Positions 16,656 to 25,204 are shown, counted from the stretch's first letter. The stretch is DNA of 64,000 nt from Streptomyces sp. HUAS 15-9 (GCF_025642155.1 NZ_CP106798.1:7874001-7938000); one strand, 5' to 3'. Notes: a model not told the origin generated them from the sequence alone. Numbers and translations: made by a program.

Positions 16656-17816
16656 TCACGCCCCCCAATCGGCCTGCCGACCACCGACCCGCTCAGCAAC
16701 AGTCCGCTCGCCCCACCCGGACAGGGCATACGCACGGACGGGATCGCGATCCAGCCCCATCTCTTCCCGTACGTCAGCCAACAACGGCCGCACATCGGTG
16801 TTGTACGCGTCCATCAACACCGCGTTGGCCCCCAGCACATCACCGGAGGCCTGCGCCCCGGCCAAGGCCAACCGGTCGACCAGCAAAGCCTTGGCGGTAG
16901 CCTCTTGCACATTCATCACGGAACGGATGATCGCCGGAATCTTCGCCTCGACGTTGTGACACTGGTCGAGCATGAACGCGACCTCCGGCCCGAACCCACC
17001 CCCACGCACCACCTCGTACATGATCCGGAACAGCTGGAACGGATCCGCCGCCCCCACCATCAGGTCGTCGTCCGCGTAGAACCGCGAATTGAAGTCGAAC
17101 CCCCCGAGCTTCCCCTCCCGCAACAGCGTGGCGACGATGAACTCGATGTTGGTCCCTGGCGCATGGTGCCCCGTGTCCACCACGACCTGCGCCTTGGGCC
17201 CGAGCTTCAGACAGTGGGCGTACGCCGTGCCCCAGTCCGGGACGTCGGTCGTATAGAACGTGGGCTCGAAGAGCTTGTACTCCAGCAGCATCCGCTGCCC
17301 CTCGCCGAGCCGCTCGTACACCTCGGCCAGCCCCTCGGCCAGCCGGTCCTGCCGTGCCCGTACGTCGTCCTGCCCCGGATAGTTCGTACCGTCCGCGAAC
17401 CACAGCTTCAGGTCCTTCGACCCGGTGGCGTCCATGATGTCGACGCACTCCAGCAGATGGGCGACGGCCTTGCGCCGCACCACGGCATCCGGATGGCAGA
17501 TGCTGCCGAGCCGGTAGTCGTCGTCCTGGAAGGTGTTGGAGTTGATCGCGCCGAGCTTCAGGCCGCGTTCCTCGGCGAACTTCGCCAGGGCCGCGTAGTC
17601 CTCCACCGTGTCCCACGGAATGTGCAGGGCGACGGTCGGCGCGACGCCGGTGAACGCATGCACCTGCGCGGCGTCCTCCAGCTTCTCCCGTGGGTCGCGC
17701 GGCACGCCCTGCTGGGCGAACACCTTGAACCGGGTCCCCGAGTTCCCGTACGCCCACGACGGCGTCTCGATGGCCTGGGTCTTCAGCGCGGCCTTCACGG
17801 CGGCGAGGTCGGTCAC
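16656..17816 (-). CDS. rhaI: L-rhamnose isomerase (TIM-barrel type)
   Basis: 386 residues from the GTG at 17816, preceded by AGGAG at 9 nt; the open frame continues upstream, but that part covers the promoter and operator. Xylose-isomerase-like TIM barrel of the Pseudomonas stutzeri RhaI type: VALHIPWDTVEDYAALAKFA, LGAINSNTFQDDDYRLGSIC, KLWFADGTNYPGQDD, LEYKLFEPTFYTTDVPDWG (metal-binding Glu and Asp), VVVDTGHHAPGTNIEF and GFDFNSRFYADDDLMVG (later metal ligands). It converts L-rhamnose to L-rhamnulose. First gene of the leftward catabolic operon. Confidence 0.95.
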   Translation of the reverse strand: MTDLAAVKAALKTQAIETPSWAYGNSGTRFKVFAQQGVPRDPREKLEDAAQVHAFTGVAPTVALHIPWDTVEDYAALAKFAEERGLKLGAINSNTFQDDDYRLGSICHPDAVVRRKAVAHLLECVDIMDATGSKDLKLWFADGTNYPGQDDVRARQDRLAEGLAEVYERLGEGQRMLLEYKLFEPTFYTTDVPDWGTAYAHCLKLGPKAQVVVDTGHHAPGTNIEFIVATLLREGKLGGFDFNSRFYADDDLMVGAADPFQLFRIMYEVVRGGGFGPEVAFMLDQCHNVEAKIPAIIRSVMNVQEATAKALLVDRLALAGAQASGDVLGANAVLMDAYNTDVRPLLADVREEMGLDRDPVRAYALSGWGERTVAERVGGRQADWGA

Positions 17817-17856
17817 TTCAGGGCTCCTGAGGTGTCGGTCGGAACGGCTGAGTGTG

Positions 17857-17868
17857 TGAAACGATTCA
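17857..17868. promoter_or_regulatory. LacI-type operator of the rhaI operon
   Basis: TGAAACGATTCA has TGAA/TTCA arms and differs by one base from the perfect palindrome TGAAACGTTTCA. It covers about +1 to +12 of the predicted rhaI transcript, where a repressor would block initiation. The likely ligand-responsive regulator is the LacI protein at 19809. Confidence 0.7.
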
Positions 17869-17875
17869 GGATCGC

Positions 17876-17905
17876 AAGCTATGAGCCCTCCCGAGGGGGT
17901 GTCAA
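17876..17905 (-). promoter_or_regulatory. Promoter of the rhaI-rhaEW-rhaB-lutABC operon
   Basis: Minus-strand TTGACA (17900-17905) and TAGCTT (17876-17881) with an 18-bp spacer, a good match to the vegetative consensus. The operator follows directly. Confidence 0.7.
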
Positions 17906-17978
17906 GCCATCCGGTCATCCGTGTCTCCCGTGGCGCGACCACGACCTTCTACTATCGACGTACTTTCGACAAGCCCCA

Positions 17979-18008
17979 TTGACGCGACATGGCTGCCGTG
18001 CCTAACGT
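17979..18008 (+). promoter_or_regulatory. Promoter of the rhaM-BNR operon
   Basis: TTGACG (17979-17984) and TAACGT (18003-18008), 18-bp spacer. It mirrors the rhaI promoter across the 230-bp divergent gap. Confidence 0.7.
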
Positions 18009-18022
18009 CCCGGCATTCTGGT

Positions 18023-18034
18023 TGAAACCTTTCA
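18023..18034. promoter_or_regulatory. LacI-type operator of the rhaM operon
   Basis: TGAAACCTTTCA: perfect TGAAA/TTTCA arms around CC. It lies just downstream of the -10 box and 13 bp before the rhaM ATG, the same arrangement as at rhaI. Confidence 0.65.
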
Positions 18035-18047
18035 CGAAGGGGCGCTG

Positions 18048-18368
18048 ATGCAGCGCGTGTGCTTCCTGCTGAAGGTCCGGGCGGACCGGCTCGACGAGTA
18101 CCGTGGGCGGCACGCCGCCGTCTGGCCGGAGATGCTCGACGCGCTCTCCGCCACCGGCTGGCACAACTACTCGCTCTTCCTGCGCGAGGACGGCCTGCTC
18201 GTCGGCTATCTGGAGACCGAGGACTTCGTGGCCGCGCGGGCCGGCATGGCGGCGAGAGATGTCAACGCCCGCTGGCAGGCCGAGATGGCGCCGTTCTTCG
18301 AGTCGCTGGACGGCACCGGACCCGACGAAGCCATGAAGCCCCTCACCGAAGTCTTCCACCTCGCCTGA
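18048..18368 (+). CDS. rhaM: L-rhamnose mutarotase
   Basis: 106 residues, the usual length of this dimeric ferredoxin-like fold. Family hallmarks: MQRVCFLLKVRADRLDEYRG with a following H, GWHNYSLFLREDGLLVGYLE, WQAEMAPFFE and a C-terminal EVFHLA. It interconverts alpha- and beta-L-rhamnopyranose so that the isomerase gets its preferred anomer. GAAGGGG precedes the ATG. The BNR gene follows after 18 bp. Confidence 0.95.
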   Translation: MQRVCFLLKVRADRLDEYRGRHAAVWPEMLDALSATGWHNYSLFLREDGLLVGYLETEDFVAARAGMAARDVNARWQAEMAPFFESLDGTGPDEAMKPLTEVFHLA

Positions 18369-18386
18369 ACCCGGAGGGTCCCGCTG

Positions 18387-19730
18387 ATGACAGGACGCCC
18401 CTCGGTCGTCATACAGGGCACCAGCCAACTCGACGCCCGAGCCGTCTACTTCGTGTCCTACGACGGCCTGGTCAACAACAACTCCTTCCAGAAGAACGGC
18501 CTGTTGACCCACGGGGGACATCAATACGCCGTCTGGTACACCGCGACCCGCCATGCCGTCGTCGCCCGCCGGGTCCTCGGCGGCTCCGCCTGGTCGACCG
18601 TCACGCTTGCCCACACCCTCAAGAGCGACGACTCCCACAATGTGATCTCCATGGGGGTCTCGCGGACCGACGGCCGGCTGCACCTCGTCATGGACGCGCA
18701 CAGCGACGGCTTCTTCTACGTCAAGTCGGTCGCCGGACTCCTGGACCATCCCGCCTCCACCTCCTGGACCCCGTCCGTCTTCGGCGCCGTACGGACGACC
18801 CTCGACGGGCTCGCCCTCACGTCGCGGTTCACCTACCCCCAGTTCGTCCCGACACCCGAGGGCAGGCTGCAGCTCAGCTATCGCGTCGGCATCTCCGGCG
18901 ACGGCCGCAACGCGCTCACCGAGTACGACGGTTCGGCCTGGACCGCGCTGGGGGAGTGGAGCGGTTCCACCGGCACCTACACCGGCGCGCACGGCTCCAG
19001 CGACGCCCGCAACATGTATCTGCACGGCCTCGACTACGACGCGGCCGGCCGGCTGCACGCCTTCTTCACCTGGCGTGAGCAGAACGCCGCCGTGACGGGT
19101 GCCGACGGGGGGATCACCAACCACGACACCGGCTATGTCCACTCCACCGACCGTGGTCGTACCTGGCGCACTGACGCGGGTGCCCTCGTGGGCACCACGG
19201 GGACCCCGGACACCGTCACGGTCACCGACCCCGGCCTGGTGGTCGACTCCATCGGCCCCGACCACGCCCTGATGAACCAGGAGAGCCAGGCCGTCGACTC
19301 CACCGGCCTGCCGCACGCGATCATCAGCCATGTCCCCGCCCGCTTCGGCCCGTGCGGCGCGGACTACGTCGCCGACCGCACGGCGAACGGCCGGGCCTTC
19401 CATCTCCGCAAGGACTCCTCCGGAACCTGGCGGAAGACCGAGATCCCCGTCGTGCCGAGCTCCAGCCAGCGCACCAGACTGGTCCTGGACCGGTACGACA
19501 ACGCCTATGCGATCTTCCCCTACGGCCGGATCGCGGGTGCCTCGAAGTCCTCCGGGTACACGGACTGGGCGCCGCTGTACTACGGCAGCGACCTGAACGC
19601 GTTCGGGGAGGTCGTGATCGACGAGACACGGGTCGCGGCGGACAACGTGCTGTCGTTCATGTACCAGGAGAAGTCGGTCGGCACGACCCCCTCGGCACTT
19701 CATGTCGTGGACTTCGCACTCCCTGCCTGA
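18387..19730 (+). CDS. BNR-4 repeat protein, candidate rhamnosyl-glucuronate lyase
   Basis: 447 residues with no signal peptide, GGAGG-type site before the ATG. The sequence reads as a beta-propeller with BNR-like blades: HGGHQYAVWYTATRHAVVARR, DDSHNVISMGVSRTDGRLHLVMDAH, FTYPQFVPTPEGRLQLSYR, LHAFFTWRE, NQESQAVDSTGLPHAIISH and RLVLDRYDNAYAIFPYGR. This is the PF15892-like (BNR_4) pattern shared by several polysaccharide lyase families; one of them (PL42) cleaves L-rhamnose-alpha-1,4-glucuronate in gum arabic. Placed between rhaM and the regulator and behind the same operator, it most likely releases rhamnose (or its unsaturated partner) inside the cell from an imported oligosaccharide. That role is inference; it could also be a non-catalytic or sialidase-like propeller. 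Confidence 0.7.
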   Translation: MTGRPSVVIQGTSQLDARAVYFVSYDGLVNNNSFQKNGLLTHGGHQYAVWYTATRHAVVARRVLGGSAWSTVTLAHTLKSDDSHNVISMGVSRTDGRLHLVMDAHSDGFFYVKSVAGLLDHPASTSWTPSVFGAVRTTLDGLALTSRFTYPQFVPTPEGRLQLSYRVGISGDGRNALTEYDGSAWTALGEWSGSTGTYTGAHGSSDARNMYLHGLDYDAAGRLHAFFTWREQNAAVTGADGGITNHDTGYVHSTDRGRTWRTDAGALVGTTGTPDTVTVTDPGLVVDSIGPDHALMNQESQAVDSTGLPHAIISHVPARFGPCGADYVADRTANGRAFHLRKDSSGTWRKTEIPVVPSSSQRTRLVLDRYDNAYAIFPYGRIAGASKSSGYTDWAPLYYGSDLNAFGEVVIDETRVAADNVLSFMYQEKSVGTTPSALHVVDFALPA

Positions 19731-19808
19731 CCGGTCTGTTCCGGGCAGTGATGGCGGTAATGTGAAGGCCTCCCCGCCGCCCCTCGTTCACCAGGAGGTC
19801 TCTGCCCG

Positions 19809-20834
19809 ATGGCCCAGTCGGTGGGTATCAAGGACGTCGCCCGCGCCGCCGGAGTGTCGGTGGGCACCGTCTCGAACGTCATCAACCGCCCGGATTCCGT
19901 CGCCGGCGAGACCCGGGCGCGCGTGCAGTCGGCGATCGACCGGCTCGGCTACGTCCGCAGCGAGTCCGCGCGTCAGCTGCGCGCGGGGCGCAGCCGGATC
20001 ATGGGCCTGCTCGTCCTCGACATGGGCAACCCGTTCTTCGTCGACGTGGCGCGCGGCGCCGAGCGGGCGGCGCGGCAGGCCGGGCTCGGCGTGATGGTCT
20101 GCAACAGCGCGCAGGACGCGGGCGAGGAGGCCGAGTATCTGTCGCTCTTCGCCGAGCAGCGGGTGCGCGGGGTGCTGCTCACCCCGGCCGACGCGACCGG
20201 GCGCAACATCGAGTCGTTCCGCCGGCACGGCATCCCCTTCGTACTGGTCGACCGGGTCTCCGAGGGCACCACCGAGTGCTCGGTCTCCGTCGACGACGTG
20301 GCGGGCGGCGCCCTGGCCGTGCGCCACCTGGTGGACGCCGGGCACCGCTGCGTCGCGTACGTCAGTGGCCCGCCCGGACTGAACCAGGTCCGCGACCGCC
20401 GCACCGGCGCCCTGAACGCGCTCGCGGAGGCCGGGCTCGGTCCACAAGCCCTGCGCGAGCTGCCCACCGAACACCTCGACGTCGCCGCGGGCCGGGACGC
20501 CGGCGCCCGGCTCCTCGGGATCGCCGAGCGCCCGACCGCCGTCTTCTGCGCCAACGACCTGCTGGCGCTTGGTGTTCTGCAGGCCATGTACGCGGCCGGG
20601 GTCACCGTGCCCGACGACCTCGCGATCGTCGGCTACGACGACATCGAGTTCGCGGCCGCGGCCGCCGTCCCGCTCACCTCGGTACGGCAGCCCGCGGTCA
20701 CCATGGGCGCCCTCGCCGCCGAACTCCTGCTGGAGGAGACCGAGACGCAGAACGCGCCGGGGGCGCACGAGCATCGGCGGGTGGTGCTCCAGCCGGAGCT
20801 CGTGGTGCGCCGCTCGAGTCTCGCGGCCCGCTGA
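19809..20834 (+). CDS. LacI family transcriptional regulator, probable rhamnose repressor
   Basis: 341 residues, AGGAGG upstream. N-terminal HTH IKDVARAAGVSVGTVSNVINRPDSVAGETRARVQSAIDRLGYV with the hinge RQLRAGRSRIMGLL, then a periplasmic-binding-like sensor domain ending in the usual FCANDLLALGVLQAMYAAGVTVPDDLAIVGYDDIEFA. It follows the rhaM-BNR genes by 78 bp and is the only LacI protein near the two TGAAA-type operators, so it probably represses both rhamnose operons until the sugar or an intermediate binds. Confidence 0.92.
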   Translation: MAQSVGIKDVARAAGVSVGTVSNVINRPDSVAGETRARVQSAIDRLGYVRSESARQLRAGRSRIMGLLVLDMGNPFFVDVARGAERAARQAGLGVMVCNSAQDAGEEAEYLSLFAEQRVRGVLLTPADATGRNIESFRRHGIPFVLVDRVSEGTTECSVSVDDVAGGALAVRHLVDAGHRCVAYVSGPPGLNQVRDRRTGALNALAEAGLGPQALRELPTEHLDVAAGRDAGARLLGIAERPTAVFCANDLLALGVLQAMYAAGVTVPDDLAIVGYDDIEFAAAAAVPLTSVRQPAVTMGALAAELLLEETETQNAPGAHEHRRVVLQPELVVRRSSLAAR

Positions 20835-20954
20835 TCGCGGAGTCAGTAAGAATCCTTGATTCACGAGGGGGCCGAGTCACGATCCCGGGGGTCGGACGGC
20901 GGACGGACATGTGCTGAACTGGGACGCGACCATCCGTCCGTCCCGGGAGACCTG

Positions 20955-22256
20955 TTGAGCCTCAGCTATCGCCAGCCCGGCGTCGTCCTCACCGACCGCC
21001 ACTTCACCGTGCCCCTGGACCACGCCGACCCGCAGGGCGAGACGATCGAGCTCTACGCCCGTGAGGTCGTCGCCAGTGACAAGGCGCGACAGGACCTGCC
21101 GTGGCTGGTCTATCTCCAGGGCGGTCCCGGCTATGGGGCGAATCGTTTCGTCGGGCGGCAGGCCTGGCTCGACCGCGCCCTGGACGAGTACCGCGTCCTG
21201 CTCCTCGACCAGCGCGGCACCGGCCACTCCACGCCCGCCAACCGGCAGACCCTCCCGCTGCGCGGCGGCCCGGCCGAGCAGGCCGACTACCTCGCCCACT
21301 TCCGTGCCGACTCGATCGTCCGCGACTGCGAGCTGATCCGCGCCCGGCTCACCGACGGCGCCCCCTGGACCGTCCTCGGCCAGAGCTTCGGCGGCTTCTG
21401 CACGGTCAGCTATCTGTCCCTGGCCCCGGAGGGCCTGGCCACCGCCGTGATCACCGGCGGCCTGCCCTCCCTCGACGCCCACGCCGACGACGTCTACCGG
21501 GCCGCGTACCCCCGCATCGAGCGCAAGGTCACCGCGCACTACGCCCGTTACCCGCAGGACGTCGAGCGCGCCCGCCGGATCGCCGACCACCTGCTGACCC
21601 ACGACGTCGTCCTGCCGAACGGCTACCCCCTCACCGTCGAGGCCTTCCAGTCCCTCGGCCTCATGCTCGGCGCGAGCGACGGCAGCCACCGCCTCCACTA
21701 CCTCCTGGAGAACGCCTTCGTCCGCACCCCGCACGGCACCGAGCTGTCCGACGCCTTCCAGGAAGAGGTCCAGGGCCTCCTCTCCTACGCGGACCATCCG
21801 CTCTTCGCCCTCCTCCACGAGCCGATCTACGGCCAGGACACCCGCCCCACCGCCTGGGCCGCCGAACGGATCCGCGCCGAGTTCCCGCAGTTCGACGCCC
21901 CCAAGGCCCTCGCCGGCGACGCACCGGTGCTGTTCACCGGCGAGAACATCTACCCCTGGATGTTCGACAGCGACCCGGCCCTGCGCCCCCTGCGCGACAC
22001 GGCCCACGCGCTGGCCGCCCGCACCGACTGGCAGCCCCTGTACGACCCGGCCCGCCTCGCCGCCAACGAGGTCCCGGTCGCCGCGGCCGTCTACCACGAC
22101 GACATGTACGTCGACACCGCCCACTCCCTGCGGACCGCCCGCGCGATCCGCGGGCTGCGCACCTGGGTGACCGACGAGTTCGAGCACGACGGCCTGCGGG
22201 CCGGCGCGCCGCGCGTCCTGGACCGGCTGCTCGCGCTGACCCGTGACCAGGCCTGA
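20955..22256 (+). CDS. Alpha/beta hydrolase, proline iminopeptidase-like (peptidase S33)
   Basis: 433 residues from the TTG at 20955 with GGGAGA upstream; the frame is open from 20856 but the extra residues are low complexity. Family marks: YLQGGPGYG oxyanion block, LLLDQRGTGHSTPAN, VLGQSFGGFCTVSYLSLAPEG with the nucleophile Ser in GQSFGG, and VYHDDMYVD near the C-terminal acid with EFEHDGLR carrying the His. These enzymes cleave N-terminal proline from peptides; the exact substrate is not determined. Cytoplasmic, monocistronic as far as seen. Confidence 0.88.
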   Translation: MSLSYRQPGVVLTDRHFTVPLDHADPQGETIELYAREVVASDKARQDLPWLVYLQGGPGYGANRFVGRQAWLDRALDEYRVLLLDQRGTGHSTPANRQTLPLRGGPAEQADYLAHFRADSIVRDCELIRARLTDGAPWTVLGQSFGGFCTVSYLSLAPEGLATAVITGGLPSLDAHADDVYRAAYPRIERKVTAHYARYPQDVERARRIADHLLTHDVVLPNGYPLTVEAFQSLGLMLGASDGSHRLHYLLENAFVRTPHGTELSDAFQEEVQGLLSYADHPLFALLHEPIYGQDTRPTAWAAERIRAEFPQFDAPKALAGDAPVLFTGENIYPWMFDSDPALRPLRDTAHALAARTDWQPLYDPARLAANEVPVAAAVYHDDMYVDTAHSLRTARAIRGLRTWVTDEFEHDGLRAGAPRVLDRLLALTRDQA

Positions 22257-22308
22257 GCCCGAACTCAAAAGCGCTTGCGAGCACGGGAGATCGGCATAGT
22301 CTGCGCCC

Positions 22309-23052
22309 ATGACCGAGCCGAGGATCAGTCAGCTTCAGCCCATGCCTGACGACTGGCGGCGCGCCCTGGCCATGGTGGCGCACCCGGACGACCTCGAGTA
22401 CGGGTGCGCCGCGGCGGTCGCCGCGTGGACCGACGGCGGCCGCGAGGTCGCCTACGTCCTGGCGACGCGCGGCGAGGCGGGCATCGACACACTCGAACCC
22501 GCCAAGTGCGCTCCGCTGCGGGAACAGGAGCAGCGGGCGAGCGCGGCCGTGGTGGGAGTCACCACCGTCGAGTTCCTGGACCACCGGGACGGGGTCGTCG
22601 AGTACGGCACCGCCCTGCGCCGCGACATCGCCGCCGCGATCCGCCGCCACCGCCCCGAACTCGTCCTCACCCTCAACCACCGGGACACCTGGGGCGGCGT
22701 CGCCTGGAACACCCCCGACCATGTCGCCGTCGGCCTCGCCACCCTCGACGCCGCCGCGGACGCCGGCAACCGCTGGATCTTCCCCGAACTCGCCGAACAG
22801 GGCCTGGAACCCTGGAACGGTGTCCGCTGGGTGGCCGTCGCCGGCTCCAGCAGCCCGACCCACGCGGTGGACGCCACACCCGGCCTGGAGCGCGCGGTGC
22901 GCTCCCTGCTCGAACACCGCACCTACATAAGGGCGTTGACCGACGACGACCCGGAGACGTACGCACGCAGCTTCCTGACCGGGCACGCCACCGCCACCGG
23001 CGAACGCTTCGGCGGCAAGCCGGCGGTCGCCTTCGAGCTGTTCGGCCGCTAG
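22309..23052 (+). CDS. PIG-L family deacetylase
   Basis: 247 residues. The zinc site AHPDD is at residues 24-28 and the later His at [44 protein letters not shown] is the usual middle block. Homologues deacetylate GlcNAc-inositol or mycothiol-related conjugates, but the substrate here cannot be fixed. An AAGCGCTT palindrome at 22269-22276 lies 33 bp before the ATG and may be a LacI-type operator. Confidence 0.88.
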   Translation: MTEPRISQLQPMPDDWRRALAMVAHPDDLEYGCAAAVAAWTDGGREVAYVLATRGEAGIDTLEPAKCAPLREQEQRASAAVVGVTTVEFLDHRDGVVEYGTALRRDIAAAIRRHRPELVLTLNHRDTWGGVAWNTPDHVAVGLATLDAAADAGNRWIFPELAEQGLEPWNGVRWVAVAGSSSPTHAVDATPGLERAVRSLLEHRTYIRALTDDDPETYARSFLTGHATATGERFGGKPAVAFELFGR

Positions 23053-23079
23053 GCCGTCAACCAACCGAACGGGGACGCA

Positions 23080-23973
23080 ATGAACGACAGGGAACTCCTG
23101 GCCGACCGCTTCGAGGAACACCGCGGTCATCTGCGCGCGGTGGCCTACCGGATGCTGGGTTCGCTCGCGGAGGCCGAGGACGCGGTGCAGGAGGCCTGGT
23201 TCAGGCTCGGCCGCACCGATCCGGACGAGATCAGGAATCTCGGCGGCTGGCTGACCACCGTGGTCGGGCGGGTCTGCCTGGACATGCTGCGCTCGCGCGG
23301 TGCCCGCCGTGAGGAGCCGATGGACGACACGTTCGTCCCGGACCCGGTGATCCGGCCGCTGTCGCAGATCGACCCCGAACAGGAGGTGCTCCAGGCCGAC
23401 TCGGTCGGCGTGGCCCTCCTGGTCGTCCTGGAGACGCTGGAACCCGCCGAGCGCCTGGCGTTCGTCCTGCACGACATGTTCGCGGTGCCGTTCGACGACA
23501 TCGCGCCCGTCGTGGAACGCACCTCGGCCGCGACCCGGCAACTGGCCAGCCGGGCCCGTCGCCGGGTCCAGGGCGCCACCCCGCCGGCCGACCCGGACCT
23601 CGGGCGGCAGCGCGAGGTGGTCGACGCCTTCCTGGCCGCCTCCCGCGGCGGCGACTTCGAGGCGCTCGTCGCCGTGCTCCACCCGGATGTGGTCCTGCGC
23701 GCCGACGCGGGCGCCCTGGTGCGCGGAGCGGCCGCGTCCAAGCTGGTGCACGGGGCCAGGGCGGTGGCCGAACAGGCGGTCATGTTCTCGCAGTTCGCCG
23801 GATTCGTCCGGCTCGCGCTGGTCAACGGCTCCCTGGGACTCGTCACCGCGCCGGAGGGCAAGCCCATGGCGGTCGCGTCCCTCACCGTCGCCGACGGGAA
23901 GGTCACCGGGATGTACATCCTGGCCGACCCCGACCGGCTCGCCCGGCTCGAACTGCCTGAACTGGAGGAGTGA
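23080..23973 (+). CDS. ECF RNA polymerase sigma factor, SigJ/ECF41-like
   Basis: 297 residues. Sigma-2 region: LADRFEEHRGHLRAVAYRML and SLAEAEDAVQEAWFR; sigma-4: LEPAERLAFVLHDMFAVPFDDIAPVVERTSAATRQLASRARRR. After residue ~175 there is a SnoaL-like C-terminal domain (VVDAFLAASRGGDFEALVAVLHPDVVLRADAG), the hallmark of ECF41-type factors, where it acts as a built-in regulator in place of an anti-sigma factor. The usual partner in that group is a carboxymuconolactone decarboxylase or oxidoreductase gene; none is next to it here. It starts 27 bp after the PIG-L gene. Confidence 0.9.
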   Translation: MNDRELLADRFEEHRGHLRAVAYRMLGSLAEAEDAVQEAWFRLGRTDPDEIRNLGGWLTTVVGRVCLDMLRSRGARREEPMDDTFVPDPVIRPLSQIDPEQEVLQADSVGVALLVVLETLEPAERLAFVLHDMFAVPFDDIAPVVERTSAATRQLASRARRRVQGATPPADPDLGRQREVVDAFLAASRGGDFEALVAVLHPDVVLRADAGALVRGAAASKLVHGARAVAEQAVMFSQFAGFVRLALVNGSLGLVTAPEGKPMAVASLTVADGKVTGMYILADPDRLARLELPELEE

Positions 23974-23976
23974 GGC

Positions 23977-24177
23977 TCAGGCGGCCACGGCCGGCGGGCC
24001 CAGGGCGCGGTGCGGGTCCACGGCCCGTCCGTCGGGGAGGAGTTCGCCGGTGTCGTCGAAGACGATGGTGCCGTTGCACAGCAGGCTCCACCCCTGCTCG
24101 GGGTGGGCCGACACGATGGCGGCCGTGTGGTGGTCGGGCAGGTCGGCGGTGGGGCACGGGGGCTGGTGGCTGCACAT
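23977..24177 (-). CDS. DUF5999 family small protein
   Basis: 66 residues starting MCSHQPPCPTADLPDH and continuing HPEQGWSLLCNGTIVFDDTGELLPDG, the standard pattern of this Streptomyces-restricted family. The His and Cys residues at the start could bind a metal. Function unknown; relatives often sit near WhiJ-type regulators, which are not present here. It is convergent with the sigma-factor gene with a 3-bp gap. Confidence 0.85.
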   Translation of the reverse strand: MCSHQPPCPTADLPDHHTAAIVSAHPEQGWSLLCNGTIVFDDTGELLPDGRAVDPHRALGPPAVAA

Positions 24178-24243
24178 GGTCCGTCTCCTCGGTTCGGTCG
24201 GCTCCTGCCTGTGCGGGGTGCTCCCTCTGTGGTAGCCGAGCCT

Positions 24244-24300
24244 GTTTTCCGTTGTATGAGAAGACCCCCACAGGGCGGAAAACTCGTCGGTGAGTTTCCG
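24244..24300. promoter_or_regulatory. Inverted repeats upstream of the DUF5999 gene
   Basis: GTTTTCCG (24244-24251) and CGGAAAAC (24276-24283) form an 8-bp inverted repeat; a second pairing joins CGGAAAACTC (24276-24285) to GAGTTTCCG (24292-24300). Three related half-sites within 60 bp suggest an operator region in the 187-bp gap shared with the divergent pentapeptide gene. Confidence 0.35.
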
Positions 24301-24364
24301 TTCCCGGTGGGGCAGTCGGGCCTGCGCAGTCAGGGGAGGTTCCGCAGGTCAGTAGGCTGGGTGC

Positions 24365-25204
24365 ATGCCAGACCAGATAGCCGACCGGCCCGAACTGCGC
24401 GGTGACTGCGCGCGTTGCTTCGGGCTGTGCTGTGTCGCCCTGCCCTTCGCCGCCTCGGCGGACTTCGCGGTCGACAAGCCCGCCGGAAAGCCCTGCCGGA
24501 ACCTCCAGGACGACCACCGGTGCGGCATCCACGCCGGCCTCAGGCAGAAGGGCTTTGCCGGCTGCACGGTCTACGACTGCTTCGGCGCCGGTCAGAAGGT
24601 CTCGCAGGTCGTCTTCGGCGGACAGGACTGGCGTGGCGGTTCCCAGGAGCAGGCCCGGCAGATGTTCGACGTGTTCCCCGTCGTACGACAGCTCCATGAA
24701 CTGCTCTGGTATCTCACCGAGGCGCTGAGCCTGCCTGCCGCCCGTCCCGTCCACGCCGAGCTGCGCGCCGCCCTGGAGAAGACCGAGCGGCTCACCGGGC
24801 AGAGCCCCGGGGAACTGGCCGTGTTCGACGTGGTTGCCCACCGGCAGGAGGTCAACGTCCTGCTGCTGCGCACCAGCGAACTGGCGCGGGCGGGCGCCCC
24901 CGGCAAGAAGGGCAAGAAGAAGGACCGTCGGGGCGCCGACCTCATGGGCGCCCGCCTCAAGGGCGCCGACCTGCGCGGCGCCAGCCTGCGCGGTGCCTAC
25001 CTCATCGCCGCCGACCTCACCGGCGCCGATCTGCGCGGCGCGGACATGATAGGCGCAGATCTGCGCGACGCCGATCTCACGGACGCCGATCTGACCGGCG
25101 TGTTCTTCCTGACCCAGCCGCAGCTCGACGCGGCCCGGGGAAGTGCCGGGACCCGGCTGCCGACGTCAGTCGCCCATCCCGTGCACTGGGCAGCGCGGCT
25201 CTGA
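24365..25204 (+). CDS. Pentapeptide repeat protein with N-terminal cysteine-rich domain
   Basis: 279 residues. Residues 1-75 carry many Cys: C-x2-C-x3-CC (CARCFGLCC), then C, C and two more around GCTVYDC, a pattern like a metal- or Fe-S-binding module. A helical middle leads to a basic linker GKKGKKKDRR and then about 13 five-residue repeats of A-(D/N/S)-L-x-x form (ADLMGARLKGADLRGASLRG onwards) that would fold as a short right-handed beta-helix. The target is unknown; some relatives protect gyrase, but this helix is short. The last 39 bp overlap the 3' end of the convergent P450 gene. Confidence 0.85.
   Translation: MPDQIADRPELRGDCARCFGLCCVALPFAASADFAVDKPAGKPCRNLQDDHRCGIHAGLRQKGFAGCTVYDCFGAGQKVSQVVFGGQDWRGGSQEQARQMFDVFPVVRQLHELLWYLTEALSLPAARPVHAELRAALEKTERLTGQSPGELAVFDVVAHRQEVNVLLLRTSELARAGAPGKKGKKKDRRGADLMGARLKGADLRGASLRGAYLIAADLTGADLRGADMIGADLRDADLTDADLTGVFFLTQPQLDAARGSAGTRLPTSVAHPVHWAARL

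Noticed and set aside
14520..18005. A 1161-codon open frame on the + strand over rhaEW and rhaI
   Set aside because: It is antisense to clearly recognised genes, lacks a start with a ribosome-binding site, and is Gly/Arg/Pro-rich; such frames arise from GC-rich third positions.
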